From Coleophoma eucalyptorum (taxonomy: Eukaryota > Ascomycota > Leotiomycetes > Helotiales > Dermateaceae): a stretch of DNA of 64,000 nt. Shown in pieces: positions 46,497 through 59,795 of the stretch. The DNA lies in contig JALRME010000002.1 in assembly GCA_026120035.1 (NCBI GenBank), forward strand, positions 1,798,001-1,862,000. The letters are read 5' to 3'. How positions within the stretch are numbered: position 1 is the first letter of the stretch; each line of letters opens with the position of its first letter. The notes under the pieces were generated by a model. The model ran no database searches. It was not told the origin of the DNA and saw only the letters and a program-made list of their open reading frames with translations. The position numbers and the translations under genes are program-made.

Positions 46497-48573
46497 CCTA
46501 CTATCAATCTCTGGGCAGTTCCCACGTCGTATGGCAACCGTTCTGATGTTTGTTTGTGGAATGTCACTCGGGAAGCTGCAGCTCACTATGGCGTTTCCGA
46601 GAGGGGTGACAAAGGAACAGCTACACGGTATATGCTCTGTACAGGCAAATAGCGATGAACTACCTTAGAATTAAGAATCCAAGAGACGATTCCCAAATCC
46701 AAGAGCGTCGAGCAAGTCAAACGATAGCGATAAGATTAGTCATGAAAACCCCACAGCTGCTACTGTACCTATCAACTATCAACCAGCACGCACTGGCTGT
46801 CTACCCTTTCCAGAACATCTCTTCTCACCTCTACACAACAATCAACTCCATCTGTTAATTGGAAAGAATCTATCGTCCGGTCGCATAAGTCTCATATCAG
46901 CGCTGTACGAACATCGAACGACACGATTGGGTTTTAGCAGCTGCGCATTGATGGGAGAAAATTCCATAAACGGCGAATAGTGGTCTCTATGCCAGCGTAA
47001 GGCAGTTAAGGTAGGGCAAGGTATATTTCAAAAAGCCGGCTTGTGGAAGGAGCGAGACACGGCCATTCGTTGACTTCCTCGTGTCCAGATGCGGCTGAAA
47101 CCAGGAGATATTTGTCTGAAACACCCCAGACGTCTTCCGAATGGGCTCAGCTGGAATTCTTCGCCAACTAAAAAGCCTGGCCAAGCCAGGTCTGGTTCTA
47201 TTGCCTGTCCAAAGTACTCGTACCTGTCTATTGAGCTCCATTCCCTGCTCAAAGCTGACCTGGGTGTCTCCAACCCTTGCTCCTTCTGTTCGGTTCTGCT
47301 GCTCTGCTACCTCGTACTTTTTCGTAAAGTGGCAGCCCTTTAAGTCTCGTCTTCCTATCAGCTCACCGACTGCACTGACGCTACCGTAGTGATCCTCGTG
47401 CCTGCCTACGGATCGGTTGCAAGGCAATGCTGGCCCAGCGATTTTGAGCAGTATCTGAGGCCGCGCTGCGTACTTGTATGCAATGCTTCGAGGCCGCCGA
47501 ATCCCAAATCATCGTGTAGCACAAGATCAAGGGCAATGTAGTTGTCGATGCTTTTCTGCGTTCGAAGCAGTATCGGCATCATGTGTAGCAGCTGGCACAC
47601 CCAAACCTATCAGACTCAGCCCGTGAAATGAAATTGCAGGCTGCACTTTGTTAGAGTGAAGCATTTTTATTTTTCTTTTGCAGCTGTCAAGCTCAAATTA
47701 GGCTTCTAGATTAAGTGTATGAAGCACCGTACCTTAAGTTAGCGCTGGGCCTGGCACTGCCGCAGGGAGCGGAGCCAGGCGATCAAGATGTGGCAAGAGT
47801 GGAGCCTCTTCAAACCGCAGTGCAGCGCATCTCCAGTTGGTACAAGATGGACGGCGAGGCATAAATAAGCACAACAGCATATGTTTGCAGCGGATGGATA
47901 ACTGCATCAGGCCACATTCAGTAGATTACAGAGGCATCTCCAGGCTACACTATGCTGTAAATGCAATGTCGTTACCCTCAACCGGCAGCTTAGAGTTACA
48001 GAACTGTGTGGCATGCCAAGTCTGGTCCTTGATGTGGTATGAGGAGTTGGCCTGAGTTTTGCATTTTCTTGCTGTGACGAGCCATTCATGTGTTCCACCT
48101 TCATTGTCCGCAATAGGCCATCGCAGGACACCCTGCCTTCATGGCAGGGCATGGTATAATGCCTGCTCGTCTTGTGCCGTATCAAACATCCATCCGTGCG
48201 TACTCTTCGATCCACTTTGGCTCTCGCGACCGAACAACCAGATCAGGTCTGTGTGTCAACGTATACTGCTTTTCCTACTCCCAAGCCACAAGCCTTCTCC
48301 TGGTCGCTTGTCTTGGGTAGGGAGGGATCTTCTACTCTGATACACCCTTCCTTCTTCTTTCTTCTCATTCCCTTTCCTTCTCTTCTGCATCCATACACGC
48401 TGGTTCGTGACAACGATTTCTCGAGCAGGACTTGTCATGGATTTTTGAACCCGCTTTCTCTTCTGTGTATACTTTCCCTTCACTTCTATTTGGTTGCAGG
48501 GCATCCGTTGATGCTTAGAGTCTAACATTGTGGCGGTAACCGAGTATTATAACTAGGCAGGGCTTGCCAGAGG
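46497..48573. other. Divergent spacer, no confident gene
   Basis: Promoters of the GNAT gene (left) and of the membrane protein gene (right) should lie here. A 146-codon minus-strand frame at 46987-47427 has no domain or splice partner. The last 300 bp are pyrimidine-rich, as in many fungal promoters and 5' UTRs. Confidence 0.45.
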
Positions 48574-50360
48574 ATGAATAAGACAATGGCACCAGTGGAG
48601 GATACGAGGGCGCAACAGCTGGTTAAGAAGGGTCGACGACATGAAAGACTAAACGACGCGCGACTAAGGAAGAGGGATGGAAGTAGTGATAAAAATGGTG
48701 GTGGAGGAGGAGGTGGTGGTGGAGGAGGGAAAAACAAAAACGGGAACAAGAAAGATGACTCTTCCAACGACCCTCCAGAACAAATCCAGAACGGCCCAAA
48801 CAGCTCACCTTATGGCTCCCCAGACGACGGTTATTATCCGCCACCCTCACCGACAATATCGACGATACAGCTAACAGCCACCATCTTGAGTCCTACTGCC
48901 TTCCCAACGACGGTAACTGTGCCCACAACGCGTTCAATTTCACAAAGCTTCCAACCGCAGCTCAGCCAAGCTTCCTCAGCAGCACCGGTTAGTACATACT
49001 GCCAGAGGCAGTGATATGCACTGAAAACTAATGAATAGCAGTCTTTCGTTCCCACGAGATCATCCAGGCCTTGCACATTTACCGAGACACCACTATTCCC
49101 ATCCTCAGTGTTACCATCATCAAGCCAAGGTCGCAAAGGATTAGAGCCATTCACCACCCCCAGCTCGGCCGCGGCATCAACATCAATCTCCACTACTACT
49201 CAATGGCAGGCTACAACCACTGAGTCCACGACGAGTGTGGTAACTGAGTTTCCTACTGCCCAGCTAGAAACCGTGGCTCCAACTGCCACATACCCTCCAT
49301 TCCCAACGGACGGCAACCCGCATCATCAGAACCATGATGATCTCTCTCCCACAGCCGAGCATCTTCTGATCTCTGCGGGAACCATAGGTAATTCTAGCCC
49401 CGTGATTATTGTTTTCTCACTAACCACCCTTAAGGAGCTGTCATCATTATCATTTCCTTACTTTACTTCTTGATGAAAATCCGAAAGATAGATCTATTGG
49501 CTGTATTCCGTAAAAGACCAGGAAACAAATTTGGGTTTCTCAAGAGCAAGGATACCTCCTCAGACGATGACGACTTCATATATCCCGACGAAACACCCCC
49601 GCCATACGTTCCGCAAGAGAAGCTTGTGGAACAGCGGCAAGCACTTGATGGTTACTTCGCTCCAACACCTGGTACTGCACCAGAGGCTAGTCCTGCCGCA
49701 GTTGCAGCATTACCTGAGAAGGATCCACAGCGTTTAGAGGCACCGGCTTCATCACTCCTCACTGCTGCTGCACCTATGGGAACCAGTACTGCAGCAGAAG
49801 CTTCCTCGACGAACCATCAAGAACCACCCTTTCCCCCAACACTTCAGCGACAAGACTCAAACGCAACTCAGAACACTACCCAAGCATTTTATGGCGCAGG
49901 AACCTTTGAATCAGGCCAAAGAGATCAGAGATACCTCAGCTCCGTCTCATCTCTCTCTTCCGGTTTTGGAGACCAGATCATCATTCCAGAAGGGCCTGGT
50001 GGCGGTCTCAAAATAATCCAAAAGCCTCGGGATACTTACCGACAGTCACGCATGTCATGGATGCAAGGCAACCCGCTTGGAAGTCGAGATACAGTCTATA
50101 CCGCAGCATCTGATGAGTCAGCACCACGCTTCCGAACGATCAACTCCTGGGTTGTGCAGCAAAGTGACCGTGTGGAGCGACATCAAGAGATGGCGAGTGA
50201 GGTCCCTAATATGCCTGAGATCCCAAGTGCCCTTGTTCCTGGGCACAATAGAAATCAGAGTGAAGATCCAGCTTTTCGGGCACACCCTGGCGACGAGATC
50301 CCAATAGCATCAGGAACCAGAGTGCCAAGCGGTATACTGGACAAGAAGATTGGCATTTAA
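48574..50360 (+). CDS. Single-pass membrane protein with Ser/Thr-rich ectodomain and PPxY cytosolic tail
   Basis: Three exons, 48574-48987, 49042-49387 and 49435-50360, give 561 aa. The introns are 54 and 47 nt. The N-terminal ~250 residues include a basic start, a run of 11 glycines (~residues 43-53) and a Thr/Ser/Pro-rich part (TISTIQLTATILSPTAFPTT) likely to be O-glycosylated. The only membrane span is at ~255-266 (AVIIIIISLLYFL), restored by removing the second intron. The tail starts with basic KIRKIDLL, then acidic SSDDDDFIYPDETPPPYVPQ with a PPxY motif at residues 308-311. There is no N-terminal signal peptide, so insertion would depend on the internal span. The layout recalls fungal wall-sensor or Mid2-like proteins without proving it. 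An alternative start is the Met four codons downstream. The second acceptor is a tandem TAGCAG. Confidence 0.78.
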
Positions 50361-53119
50361 TAAAGAAACCCCACCGACCAGCCAATATAGTATCCGTCGA
50401 CCTCTGCGTCTCGAACACGTGGATAACGAGGAAAGATTAAGATTCAACATGTATATATACATTCCCTTCTCCTTCTATTCCGTCTAAGCCTGGTGCCTCT
50501 TGATGAGATCTGAGGGGGAGAGATCATTTATTTTATTTTATTCTTTCACTCCCTCTCTGTACTTTAAGAACAACAGCACACCCCCTTTACATCTTTTGTT
50601 ATTGAGCATAGCGTGGGAGCATGTATGGGATGGATGAGAAAGATTCAAAAACAAGCGAAGATGCCGAGCAACAGTGCCTTGTTGTTGCAAATAGTTAATC
50701 CTTTTCATTTTTGTCTGTTCTGTTTTCTCTGTGAAGGTGGTGGTTTGTAGCTGGTGTGGGTGGCACGGTGTGCGTAGTGTAGATGGAAGTTTCATGGGAC
50801 CTACAAGACCATAATGAGAGATGAGTTGGGATGGAGAGACCAGAACACGAGGTGTATGAGGGCAGGAGAACGATGCAGATTGTATATGTGTTTGTGTTCT
50901 GTTCACAAAGAAATTCGCTTCAAAGCTAGATTTAGATACCAACTAGGAATTTAAACTACCCAAGATATCCGCACTCTCCTTTGCTCGATCGAAGTTGTCC
51001 CCTGAACATACCATTTCCTGCAGCTTTACATCAAATAACAAGCACGTACGTGCTATACCCATCTGCTGGGGAATCCTCATACGGCAGACTTCTCATAATC
51101 GTCTCGGGTTCTTTTTACACCAACACACATAAGCCGCGATCCACTCGGACTCTGAGGCTTAGTGCGAGGCTTTGAGGCTTTGAACCGAGCAAGCTACTCA
51201 GGGGTCCCGGGAACGCCAGGGGGGTCGGCGAACGGCAAACCCGTGGAGCTAGAAAGGGGAGAGTGAAAGAGGAGAGGGGGGGGGGAGTATTCGGGGCATG
51301 GAGGCTGGTAGAGGAGCAGCCGCCGGGCAAAGCCAAGTAGATGAAGCTCGCTTAACTCCAAGTGAGTTTGCTTTTGGGGTTCGGGAGTTTGAGAGGGTGG
51401 AAAATAGCAGAACTGGATGGAGAGGAAGGGGGAAGGGTGAAGGGGCGGAGAGGCTCATGGGGCCTGGGTATTGGGGCTGTATTTGTTTAGTGGGCTCATG
51501 ATTATTTTTATTTATCTTATCTTTTTGGGAAGGGGATGGTTTGAGGGGGTTTGCGGCGAGAGGGGATGCGGAATGGTGGTGCCCGGACTCTCTGCGTGTT
51601 ATGTACGTGTGTAGCCCGGCTTGCGGCTCTGTGATGGCTGTCGGGGTGAGGCTTCGCTATGGACAAGGTACGGTGGGTGAGGGCACTCCCAAGTGACTCA
51701 TGTGTCGATGGTTTTGGTTTGCAAGTTGAGAATTGTTCTGAATGTGGGTGATTTTGAGTGATTGGCTATGGGCTCCTAGGTCAAGTATGCGCCTTGGCCA
51801 AATTGAACTTTTGCTTTGCTGACAGTGGTCGGTAAATCTCACGACTTCATTTTCCAATCCTCAAGTAAATAAGATACAGAGCAGAGCCGAGAGAAGATTC
51901 TACGAGAAAACCAAGAACAAAACTAACTACTGTCCTGTACACTTGGATTTCATGTGGAAGAAAAATGATGTACAGAATAGGGCCAGTCAGATAGTAAGAA
52001 ATAAGGTGAGAAGGAGATCATACATGCCGTACGCAGACCTAGCCAAGTACGAAATCAACAGTTCATCGCTGCTCATTTCCTCTCTTGGAAAAACCCCAAC
52101 AAAGAATAGCAATAGGCTCCAGGCTCCTCCAATTCCGTGAATTGGTATCAGAACAACCGGGTTTCTTTGAAAATTTCTCCTTGGTCCCATTGAGATATCT
52201 AGAATTTATAGTAGAAGCGGCCCGCAGGGACTCGAACTGGGGAGAATTGAGTTTGTAAACAGGGAGAACTGGACAATGTACGACCTTAATTTCACATCGG
52301 TGAGAGCTAGAACAAAGAATAGATAAGGAATAATTTGATCTAAAGGATTCCTACTTAACACCACAGCCAGCACTTCGCTCCTCCTCACTTCTTTGTGGAG
52401 TCCAAAAGAGAGGGTTCTCAGTCATTAATCACGACCTTTCAAGGTGTTTGCAATTAACTAAGCACATGTCAATTACTGGAACTAACAAGATATAACAGGC
52501 AGAATTTCTAGGACTTCACTATCATTACACCTCAGACGTCTACAGACTAAGTGTATAACTGCCTCGCCCACGTTGATGAAAGAGTCATAACACGTGCCTT
52601 GCGTGGACTTCTTGCCGCGTCGCCTTCCCGGTAGATTAATGACCCGATTTCAGCCGAGGGGAACAAATCACTTATCGTTCGATGCATCCTTTTCTTTTCC
52701 TTCTCCATTTCCTCACACCTATCAGGTGAGGCCAATAATTCTTTCCTTGATTCAAATCAGCAAGAACCATTCACCAGAAGATGGAAAATATCATGGTTCT
52801 CCAAGTCTCTATCTTTGGAATTTCGTTTTGGAACTCTTATACACAGAACTCAGCACACTACAACAACAGCGACAAAGGAAAAGTAGCAAAATACACCCCA
52901 CCCCATGTCTATCCGTTCGCATTTCCCGAGCAAACAAGTTATCATTAATTAAGGAAAAGGGAGGAACAGGAAGTGAGGAGTGCGTGAGAGAAACACAACA
53001 TGTCAAGTGATGCCGCGCCCTCACCCGTCAATCACTTGTCAATGCTTCCATTTCCCGCAAATTTCCTCCCATGGATTCGGTCCCATCATCATTTCAAGCC
53101 TCTCCTCCGCCTACAGCAC
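50361..53119. other. Long tail-to-tail spacer, no gene seen
   Basis: This 2.76 kb region lies between two converging genes. It contains ATTTT repeats near 50527-50542, a G-rich, purine-biased section at 51240-51560, and a more AT-rich stretch at 51850-52550. Open frames are short and unsupported. No RNA gene was recognised; a tRNA-like TTCGAGTC at 52230 on the minus strand does not fold. Confidence 0.5.
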
Positions 53120-54975
53120 TTATTCTCTGGAGACATCACGGCCGAAGGCCTTGGACTTCAGCCAGTCAACGACGACAAGAACACGGTTACGAGCTACATT
53201 CTCTGATTAGCATTTTCTCTTTACCGACAATGCAGGCGGTATAAACTTACTGCTGAAGCACATGCTCAAGTAGGCACTTCTCCAGAACAAATATGTCAAT
53301 CCACCACCAGTGGCAAAGTTGCCATTCATCCAGCTGACATCGGCCACAGCTCTCTCGCTACCAATATAGGCCAAGGAGCCTTGGTGAGTGTAGTGGAATG
53401 GCTTGATGTCCTTGATCCTCCTCAATTGCTTCTCGTGGGCCTCAATCTCTCTGGCAACGGCTGCAGCATCGACACCAGGCTTGAGGTTAAGTTCTGAGCT
53501 GAGGTCGTGGATTTGGTTTTCAATGGCCTCGCTCTTAGCCATGGTGTTGAAAAGACGTGCCAAGAAAGCACCCTCCTGCGACGCCACTTGTGCGGTTGGT
53601 GCATATCCGGCAACAGCACAGTCACCTGTTGCCCAGATATCCTTAGCACCCTGGACGACAAGATACTCATTGACGGCAAGACCTCTCCTTGAGTCCTTTT
53701 GTGCTGGGATGTTGGACATAAGGTCCTTTACGACAGGTCTAACAGCGTTACCAGTAGCCCACACGAGAAGACCATATGGCATGACTTCGGTGAACTTCTT
53801 GCCATCTGGGCCAGTGGCTTCTGCCTCCACGGTCTTTTCGGTCACCTTCTTCACCGCTGTCTTGGTCTTGATGGTAATCTTTTCCTCCTTGAAAGTTGAC
53901 TCGGTATACTCGATCAACTGCTTGGAAAACATAGGAAGGACGTTAGGAAGGGCTTCAATAAGTGTAACCTTGAACTTGTCGGCAATTTCTGGAATCCACT
54001 TCTTGATATCCTGGTCGATGAAGTCTTGAAGCTCACCAGCAAACTCGACACCGGTAGGACCACCACCGACAACGACCATGTGCAGGAGGCGCTCTATTTC
54101 TTCAGGAGATTGGTCCTTGAAAGTAGCGGTCTCAACACAGTCCATAATCTTCTTGCGGATTTGCTGAGCGTCGCCAATTTCCTTCAAGAAGCATGAGTGT
54201 TCCTTCACACCAGGAATACCGAAGGTTGCATTTTCGGCTCCAACGCTGACAACGAGCATGTCATAGGGAACCTCAGTCTTGCTGGAAGCGCCCTTGACAT
54301 CTGAAATGTCATCAATTGCAATCACCTTTCTATCAGGATCGATCTTGGTAGCCTCTGCTTCGTAGAACTTGACAGCAGCCTTCTTATGTCTTGTTATGCT
54401 TCGGATAGGCTCCATGATCGATCGGTGCTCGACGGTCCCGGTAGTACATGATGGAAGGAGTGGAGTAAAGAGGAAGTAGTTTCGAGGTGAGATAACAATC
54501 ACGTTGTAGTTTTCGGTGTCGAGTTTCTTGAGGAGAGATACGGCACCCCATCCCGTACCTACGAGAACGCATTAATTAGCATGAAAACGAGACAGTCGAT
54601 GCGCGTAAGCATACCCAAGATAACAAGATTCTTCTTAGTGGGGTCAGGTAAGAACTGGTCATCTGGGTGTCGCAACTCATACACGCCGTAGGCAAGATAA
54701 GCAGTTCCCGCAATGGCCGAGAGGTAGGTTAAACGCCATGTATATCTGAAGAAACGGAATCTCTTGGGCTTCTTAGCCGGTGCGACATCAGCGTAAGTGC
54801 GGCGGAAGGTCTGCTGGAACTGGCTCTTGTCTGAAATAATTCTTGAGCTCAGTTGCGAACGGGTGAGAAAGGGAGTGCCGCTCTGCGATGATGTCGCAAG
54901 AGATCGACGTGCGGCTGCACGAAGGCCAATTGACGAGACGGGAAGTCTCATCATAGCTCTTGCGGTTGAAGCCAT
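53120..54975 (-). CDS. External alternative NADH dehydrogenase (NDE2-like, mitochondrial)
   Basis: Three exons, 54975-54615, 54558-53251 and 53202-53120, give 583 aa. The introns are 56 and 48 nt. The N-terminus (MASTARAMMRLPVSSIGLRA) is an Arg/Ser-rich mitochondrial presequence, followed by a span at FFRYTWRLTYLSAIAGTAYL that fits anchoring at the inner membrane. Two dinucleotide folds follow: LVILGTGWGAVSLLKKL, formed across the first junction and binding FAD, and MVVVGGGPTGVEFAGELQ (~residues 285-300), binding NADH. Family motifs such as VISPRNYFLFTPLLPS and DIWATGDCA are present, as is the C-terminal membrane-associated end RNRVLVVVDWLKSKAFGRD from the last small exon. There is no EF-hand insert, so it resembles NDE2 rather than the calcium-binding NDE1. 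It passes electrons from cytosolic NADH to ubiquinone without pumping protons. Confidence 0.92.
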
Positions 54976-56793
54976 GCTCCCAGAGATCGAGGAGTCAAGG
55001 GAGGAGGGTGATGAATAGAGATAGGAAGTTGTAGAGGTTGTGTTGACTGTCGGACCTATGAGTCTTTAGCTTCAAAAATTGGAGCTTTGAGCGATCTTCT
55101 TCGCAAAGGACGCTAAAATTCTGGCAAGGCGAGCAGCCACTTTTAGCTCTCAGCCACTAATCGGGTTTTCTACCACGATAAGACAGAGTGAGGGTTAGAT
55201 AATTCTGCGTTGCGGCCCTTTTCAACTCTCGCAGCTCAACCTCCTCAGCCCAAGTGTGACGTGTAAGATAGATTGTGTTATACTGTCTCCATCATTCATT
55301 ATCATCCCCCTCTGCCACCTCTAGCTCATCCATCTTTCCGATTCTGACTTGCAAGAAGCCACTGTGCACGAATATTTCCAGGGACAGTAGCCTCGAGACG
55401 AGGTCTTTGCTCCCTTCCTCCGTCAAGCACTTTCGGCGTCACGGCACTTCACGGATGGAGCTAAAGCCCGTACACAAAGGTCTTGACACAAAACCTTCGC
55501 CATAGGCCTACTTTTTCTCATTACATGCCCTGTCGTTTCTGTAGCGCAACCCTCTCTCATTACTCGACTTCTCTCCTCTTTGCCTCCATACGACCATCTG
55601 GGCCAGCGGCCCTAACTCGGCCGGCTCGGGGGGGGGGGGCCTTGGAGCTGGCACTGGAGCAAAATGATTGGCGCGCATGGCCAGCACCCATAGTTGTGGC
55701 TGGTGAAAGTACAGTGCTTAAAAATGTGACGCGGAACCTGATTCTTGTCACGTCAGATGACCCAAGCTTCTGGCTGTTCGAAATCCAACAAGGTACAGAG
55801 GTCTATGTTGCCATCTGCACATATACACGGAAGGCAAGAGAAAAATTTTATCATCCATCTTGCTCCAGTTCCCCCAGTATTATTCCCCGTGGGCTAGTAA
55901 TCTCGTTTGGCGAAGAGACAAGTTGATGGGTCTCCAGCTTGAAGCGAATCACTGCGCTATTACTGAACGCTACTTTTGAACTTGTATCATGCCTTTACAA
56001 CCATTCCCGTAGATAGTGAGGGAGTAGTATGTATAGTGTCTACCAAGTACAGTGTTCGACATTACATCAAACAGGAATCAAACAGGAAGGAAGTGTACAT
56101 TGCTAATGGTAGGAACTGAGAGAGTTCGGGCTTTAGTCATTGAAGCTCTTAGCCGTTTGTGTCCGAAAACGGACCTGCCGAATACCTTTTTTTTCTACAC
56201 CGCAGACGAATCAACTGGTGGGGGTAACCGTATCCCATCTCTGAAGCAAGTTGCAAGATGGATTCCTGCACTACATTCATTGCAGCACAGAACTGGAACT
56301 AGTAAAGCGACCATTCTAGGTGATGGTTCTCCAGCCCATATCGCGGAGCTATCATTGTGAGGAATTTATGACGGAATGATTGGCCACCAACAATTGAATT
56401 GTTGTGGATCGGGTTTCATCGAGCACTGGGCTGTTATGATGTATTCTGCATGCGTTGCATGCATGTGCATAGAATTAAGGATTTGGGTTGTCGCAATGAC
56501 AGTGGCAGTTTCTCGGTGCCTGAGATGATAGGCAGACTCGCAGGCTCACAGACTCACAGACCAATTGAGGGAGGTCAGTTGGTGGTCATTTCACCACAGC
56601 CGGATACAGATAGGTCTTATCGCTAGACAGCTGTGATGTAAACTTTTGTCTCAGAAGCTCAGAGCAAGCTACAGCTTCCACAACCACATTGCCGTAAGGT
56701 AAATTATGCTTCCCCCTCTTCCCTATTTATCTTTTTCTTGTTACGCAAAAGATTGATCCAAAGCAGCTTCGTTTTCGGCGCACAATCGAGACT
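54976..56793. other. Divergent spacer between the NADH dehydrogenase and phosphatase genes
   Basis: Both promoters should be here. A run of 12 G lies at 55628-55639. Open frames of up to 147 codons on the plus strand (55483-55926) show no domain. No gene called. Confidence 0.45.
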
Positions 56794-58769
56794 ATGGCTC
56801 CTGCAGCCCAACCTTTATTCGCTGATGACCGCCCATCCTCAGCTCATTCAGAGGAGCAGGCTGCCCGAGAAGATGATGCACTTCTGGGCAATCCACGGAA
56901 AAATACCCAGCAGAACAGGTCCGCAAGATGGACGCAGATTGGGCTTTTAGCTTGGGCCATAGGAGCTACAATAGCAATGGTTGTTTTGGCTATCTTGCTC
57001 CACCAACACGTTTCAGCACCCAAGGATTCGAAAGTGAAGCCCAGTGGGAAACGCAACTTGATATTCATGGTATCGGATGGCATGGGACCTGCCAGTTTAT
57101 CGCTCACCCGAAGCTATCGTCAGTTTGTGGAGGGTCTGCCAATTGACGACGTTTTGGTGCTCGATGAACATTTCATAGGTTCGAGCCGTACGCGGTCCTC
57201 GAACTCCCTTGTCACAGATTCGGCTGCAGGTGCTACTGCGTTCTCATGTGGAAAGAAAAGTTATAATGGAGCTATCTCGATGCTACCAGATCACAGCCCC
57301 TGCGGGACTGTGCTCGAAGCTGCGAAGAAGGCAGGTTATCTGACTGGCTTAGTAGTGCTCACCTCCGTAACCGATGCCACTCCAGCATGTTTTGCATCGC
57401 ACGTAAACATGAGGATAGAAGAAGATTCCATTGCTAGACAAGAAGTTGGCGATCATCCTTTGGGTCGTGTCGTGGATTTGGTACTGGGAGGAGGCAGATG
57501 CCATTTTCTCCCAAACACTACCCAGGGGAGCTGCCGTGCAGACGATTTTGATGTCACTCAGCTAGCGCAAGAAAAATATGGCTGGAGCTATATCGACAAG
57601 AAGGAAGAATTTGATGCTCTGAAACTCGGAAGCGCGGTCAAGTTACCATTATTAGGTCTCTTTGCACCCTACAACTTCCCATTCAAAATCGATCGACAAA
57701 CAAGCGATGTCTATCCAAGCCTTCCTGACATGGCACGAACAGCTATCAAGGCCCTTGAGGCGGCTACTCAAGATAGCGACAAGGGCTTCTTCTTGATGAT
57801 TGAGGGCAGCCGTATCGATCACGCTGTAAGGTGCCATCCTTTGTTGCTTGTGCCAGTAGATACTAATATAATTCCAAGGGACATGCAAATGATCCTGCTG
57901 CTCAAGTCCGTGAGGTCTTGGAGTATGATCAGACTTTTGCAGTTGTACAAGAGTTCCTGGATCAAAGTGAGGTCCCTGGGGTGGTCGTCAGTACGAGTGA
58001 CCACGAAACTGGCGGCCTTGCCACTGCTAGAGTACGTTACTCCCCTAGGCACCAGTGCATGCCATTCTTGATGATTTACTTGAAAACCTCTCTAAGTGTT
58101 TTCAATGATTGACTCCGGGTGGTTGGGGTGTTGCAATACTTGCTGTCAATCAGGATATTTATCTATTCTGACGTCCGCTACTAAGGATTCATTTTAGACT
58201 GTGGCTAACTGTTACTCTAGCAACTTCAACCATTACCATCAGAACCTGAGTATCTTTGGTACCCTAAGGTACTTGCCAATGCTTCGCATTCGGGTGAATA
58301 CCTTGCTCAGAAACTCATTTCTTTTATCACAAAGCCAGAAAAGACTCCCAATTTGAAGCAGCTTGAGAAATTTGTCAGAAAGGATCTTGTCGTAGAAGGA
58401 CTAGGCATAGCTGACGCGACTGATGCTGAAATTGACCTCATCCTGAACAGTCCCTTACTATCTGGAGTTTATTTTGCGGACATGATCAGCCGCCGAGCTC
58501 ACATAGGTTGGTCGACGCATGGGCATAGTGCAGTCGATGTCAATATCTATGGGTCCAAAGGATCAGATGCTCTTCGGGGCAATCATGAGAATATTGAGGT
58601 TGGCAAGTTCTTGAGGGAGTACTTGGATGTCGATGTCGACGCCATCACTACTGAACTGAATAAGAAATCGGACTCATTCGGCATATCGACTTCGAATAAT
58701 GTAGGCTGGACTGGAAAGATCCCCACCGAAGAGGAGATCAAAGCCGCCTCATGGCGTCAAGAGCGATAG
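56794..58769 (+). CDS. PHO8: Vacuolar alkaline phosphatase Pho8
   Basis: Three exons, 56794-57825, 57879-58031 and 58221-58769, give 577 aa. The protein has a cytosolic N-terminal tail, a signal-anchor span (~residues 49-69, IGLLAWAIGATIAMVVLAILL) and a lumenal alkaline phosphatase domain. Active-site features are present: metal-binding Asp95 in FMVSDGMG, nucleophile Ser143 in VTDSAAGATAFSCG, GSRIDHAGHAND across the first junction, STSDHETGG, and WSTHGHSAVD near the end. This is the type II membrane topology of yeast Pho8, which hydrolyses phosphomonoesters in the vacuole. The first intron is 53 nt; the second is 189 nt, unusually long, with the junction TARQLQPLPSEPEYLWYP reading well. No clear CACGTG Pho4-type site was noticed just upstream. 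Confidence 0.93.
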
Positions 58770-59795
58770 AGCAGGGGATGACAGCGGGATCTTCATAGAA
58801 TTTATACTAGCCTCGGCATTCGGGTTCACTTGTTAACCCAAAATACCCACAAAATGCCTTGTGGCTTCACAGCTCCTATAACCGTCTCTTGTCCATACGA
58901 CAAACCCGATTTCGGTGATTTTTCGGTGAGTCGGTTTGTTGCTCCGTCGTACAAGCAAGCCTGCCATTTCATTTGATTTGTGACCCATGTATCAAACTCG
59001 TTTGCCTACTCCACATACGCAGGCATTGGCTAAGTGTTATGGTAAAACCATCCCTCAGAGTGGGCAATAGACATCCGGTATCCTTTTCCGCCTACAGTAG
59101 TAGTCCATCGATCCCAACGCTCAAAAGCTGAGCCGCATATACGACGAAACCAGCAACTAATAGTAGCTCAAAGAGATGACTCAGAGAAAGTTCATCTAGG
59201 ATTAATATTGTTTACGCTTTGCTGTCCGCGCTGCACTAAGTCTGGTTCTCGACATGGTGTTGCTGCTTGCTTGTGCTTGTGCTTGTGCTACGGGGTAAGA
59301 GGGTTTCGTCACAAACTCTGAAGGACTCAAGACGCAGCACTGTTGTTTCAAGGCGCCCTCCCAGCCAGCCTCCCTTCCGTTTGAGCTGGGAATCCGGGGC
59401 TTGGTGGGTGTTGTTGGCAGTGATGCTAACCCCAGCGTGCGCGCGGAGTCAGAGCTCCACGTGTGCGCGTGTAGATGGAACTGGTGATTGATATGGGCGG
59501 GTTGCCGGAGGGAAAACATGAGAGCTATGCACAGAAAGATTACAAAGTTTTGGTCTGGTTTATTTTGGTCTGGTTTATATAGCGAGCATCATTTGCTCCT
59601 TTTCTTCGACCTTTCACGCATGTTTTCTTGGAGTCTTTGTACCAGCTGTGGCAATTCCATGTTCATGTGAAGCTTTGTGAGACTTGATAGAAGAGATAGA
59701 CCATTTTTATTGATCATAGACTCCTTTTGCGTCTCTAGCTAGTAATATCCTGGAGCTACTATTTATCATACACTTAGTCTTTGCATACCCAGCCA
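58770..59795. other. Spacer with short tandem repeats
   Basis: This 1 kb region follows PHO8 and precedes a small Cys-rich gene. It holds a TTGTGC hexamer run (59267-59289) and a 15-nt direct repeat present twice in tandem (59548-59577). A 105-codon minus-strand frame at 59202-59519 overlaps both the hexamer run and Ala/Gln-rich codons and is not convincing. Confidence 0.45.
59548..59577. repeat. 15-nt tandem direct repeat
   Basis: TTTTGGTCTGGTTTA occurs twice back to back, in the probable promoter of the small Cys-rich gene. Two identical units can arise by slippage; a binding-site role is possible but untested. Confidence 0.85.

Noticed and set aside
46987..47427. 146-codon minus-strand frame
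   Set aside because: No recognised domain, and competing frames of similar length are open on the other strand.
52200..52245. tRNA-like TTCGAGTC on the minus strand
   Set aside because: The flanking bases cannot form a T-stem, and no acceptor or anticodon stem could be drawn.
55483..55926. 147-codon plus-strand frame spanning a 12-G run
   Set aside because: Low-complexity DNA keeps frames open; no conserved feature was seen.
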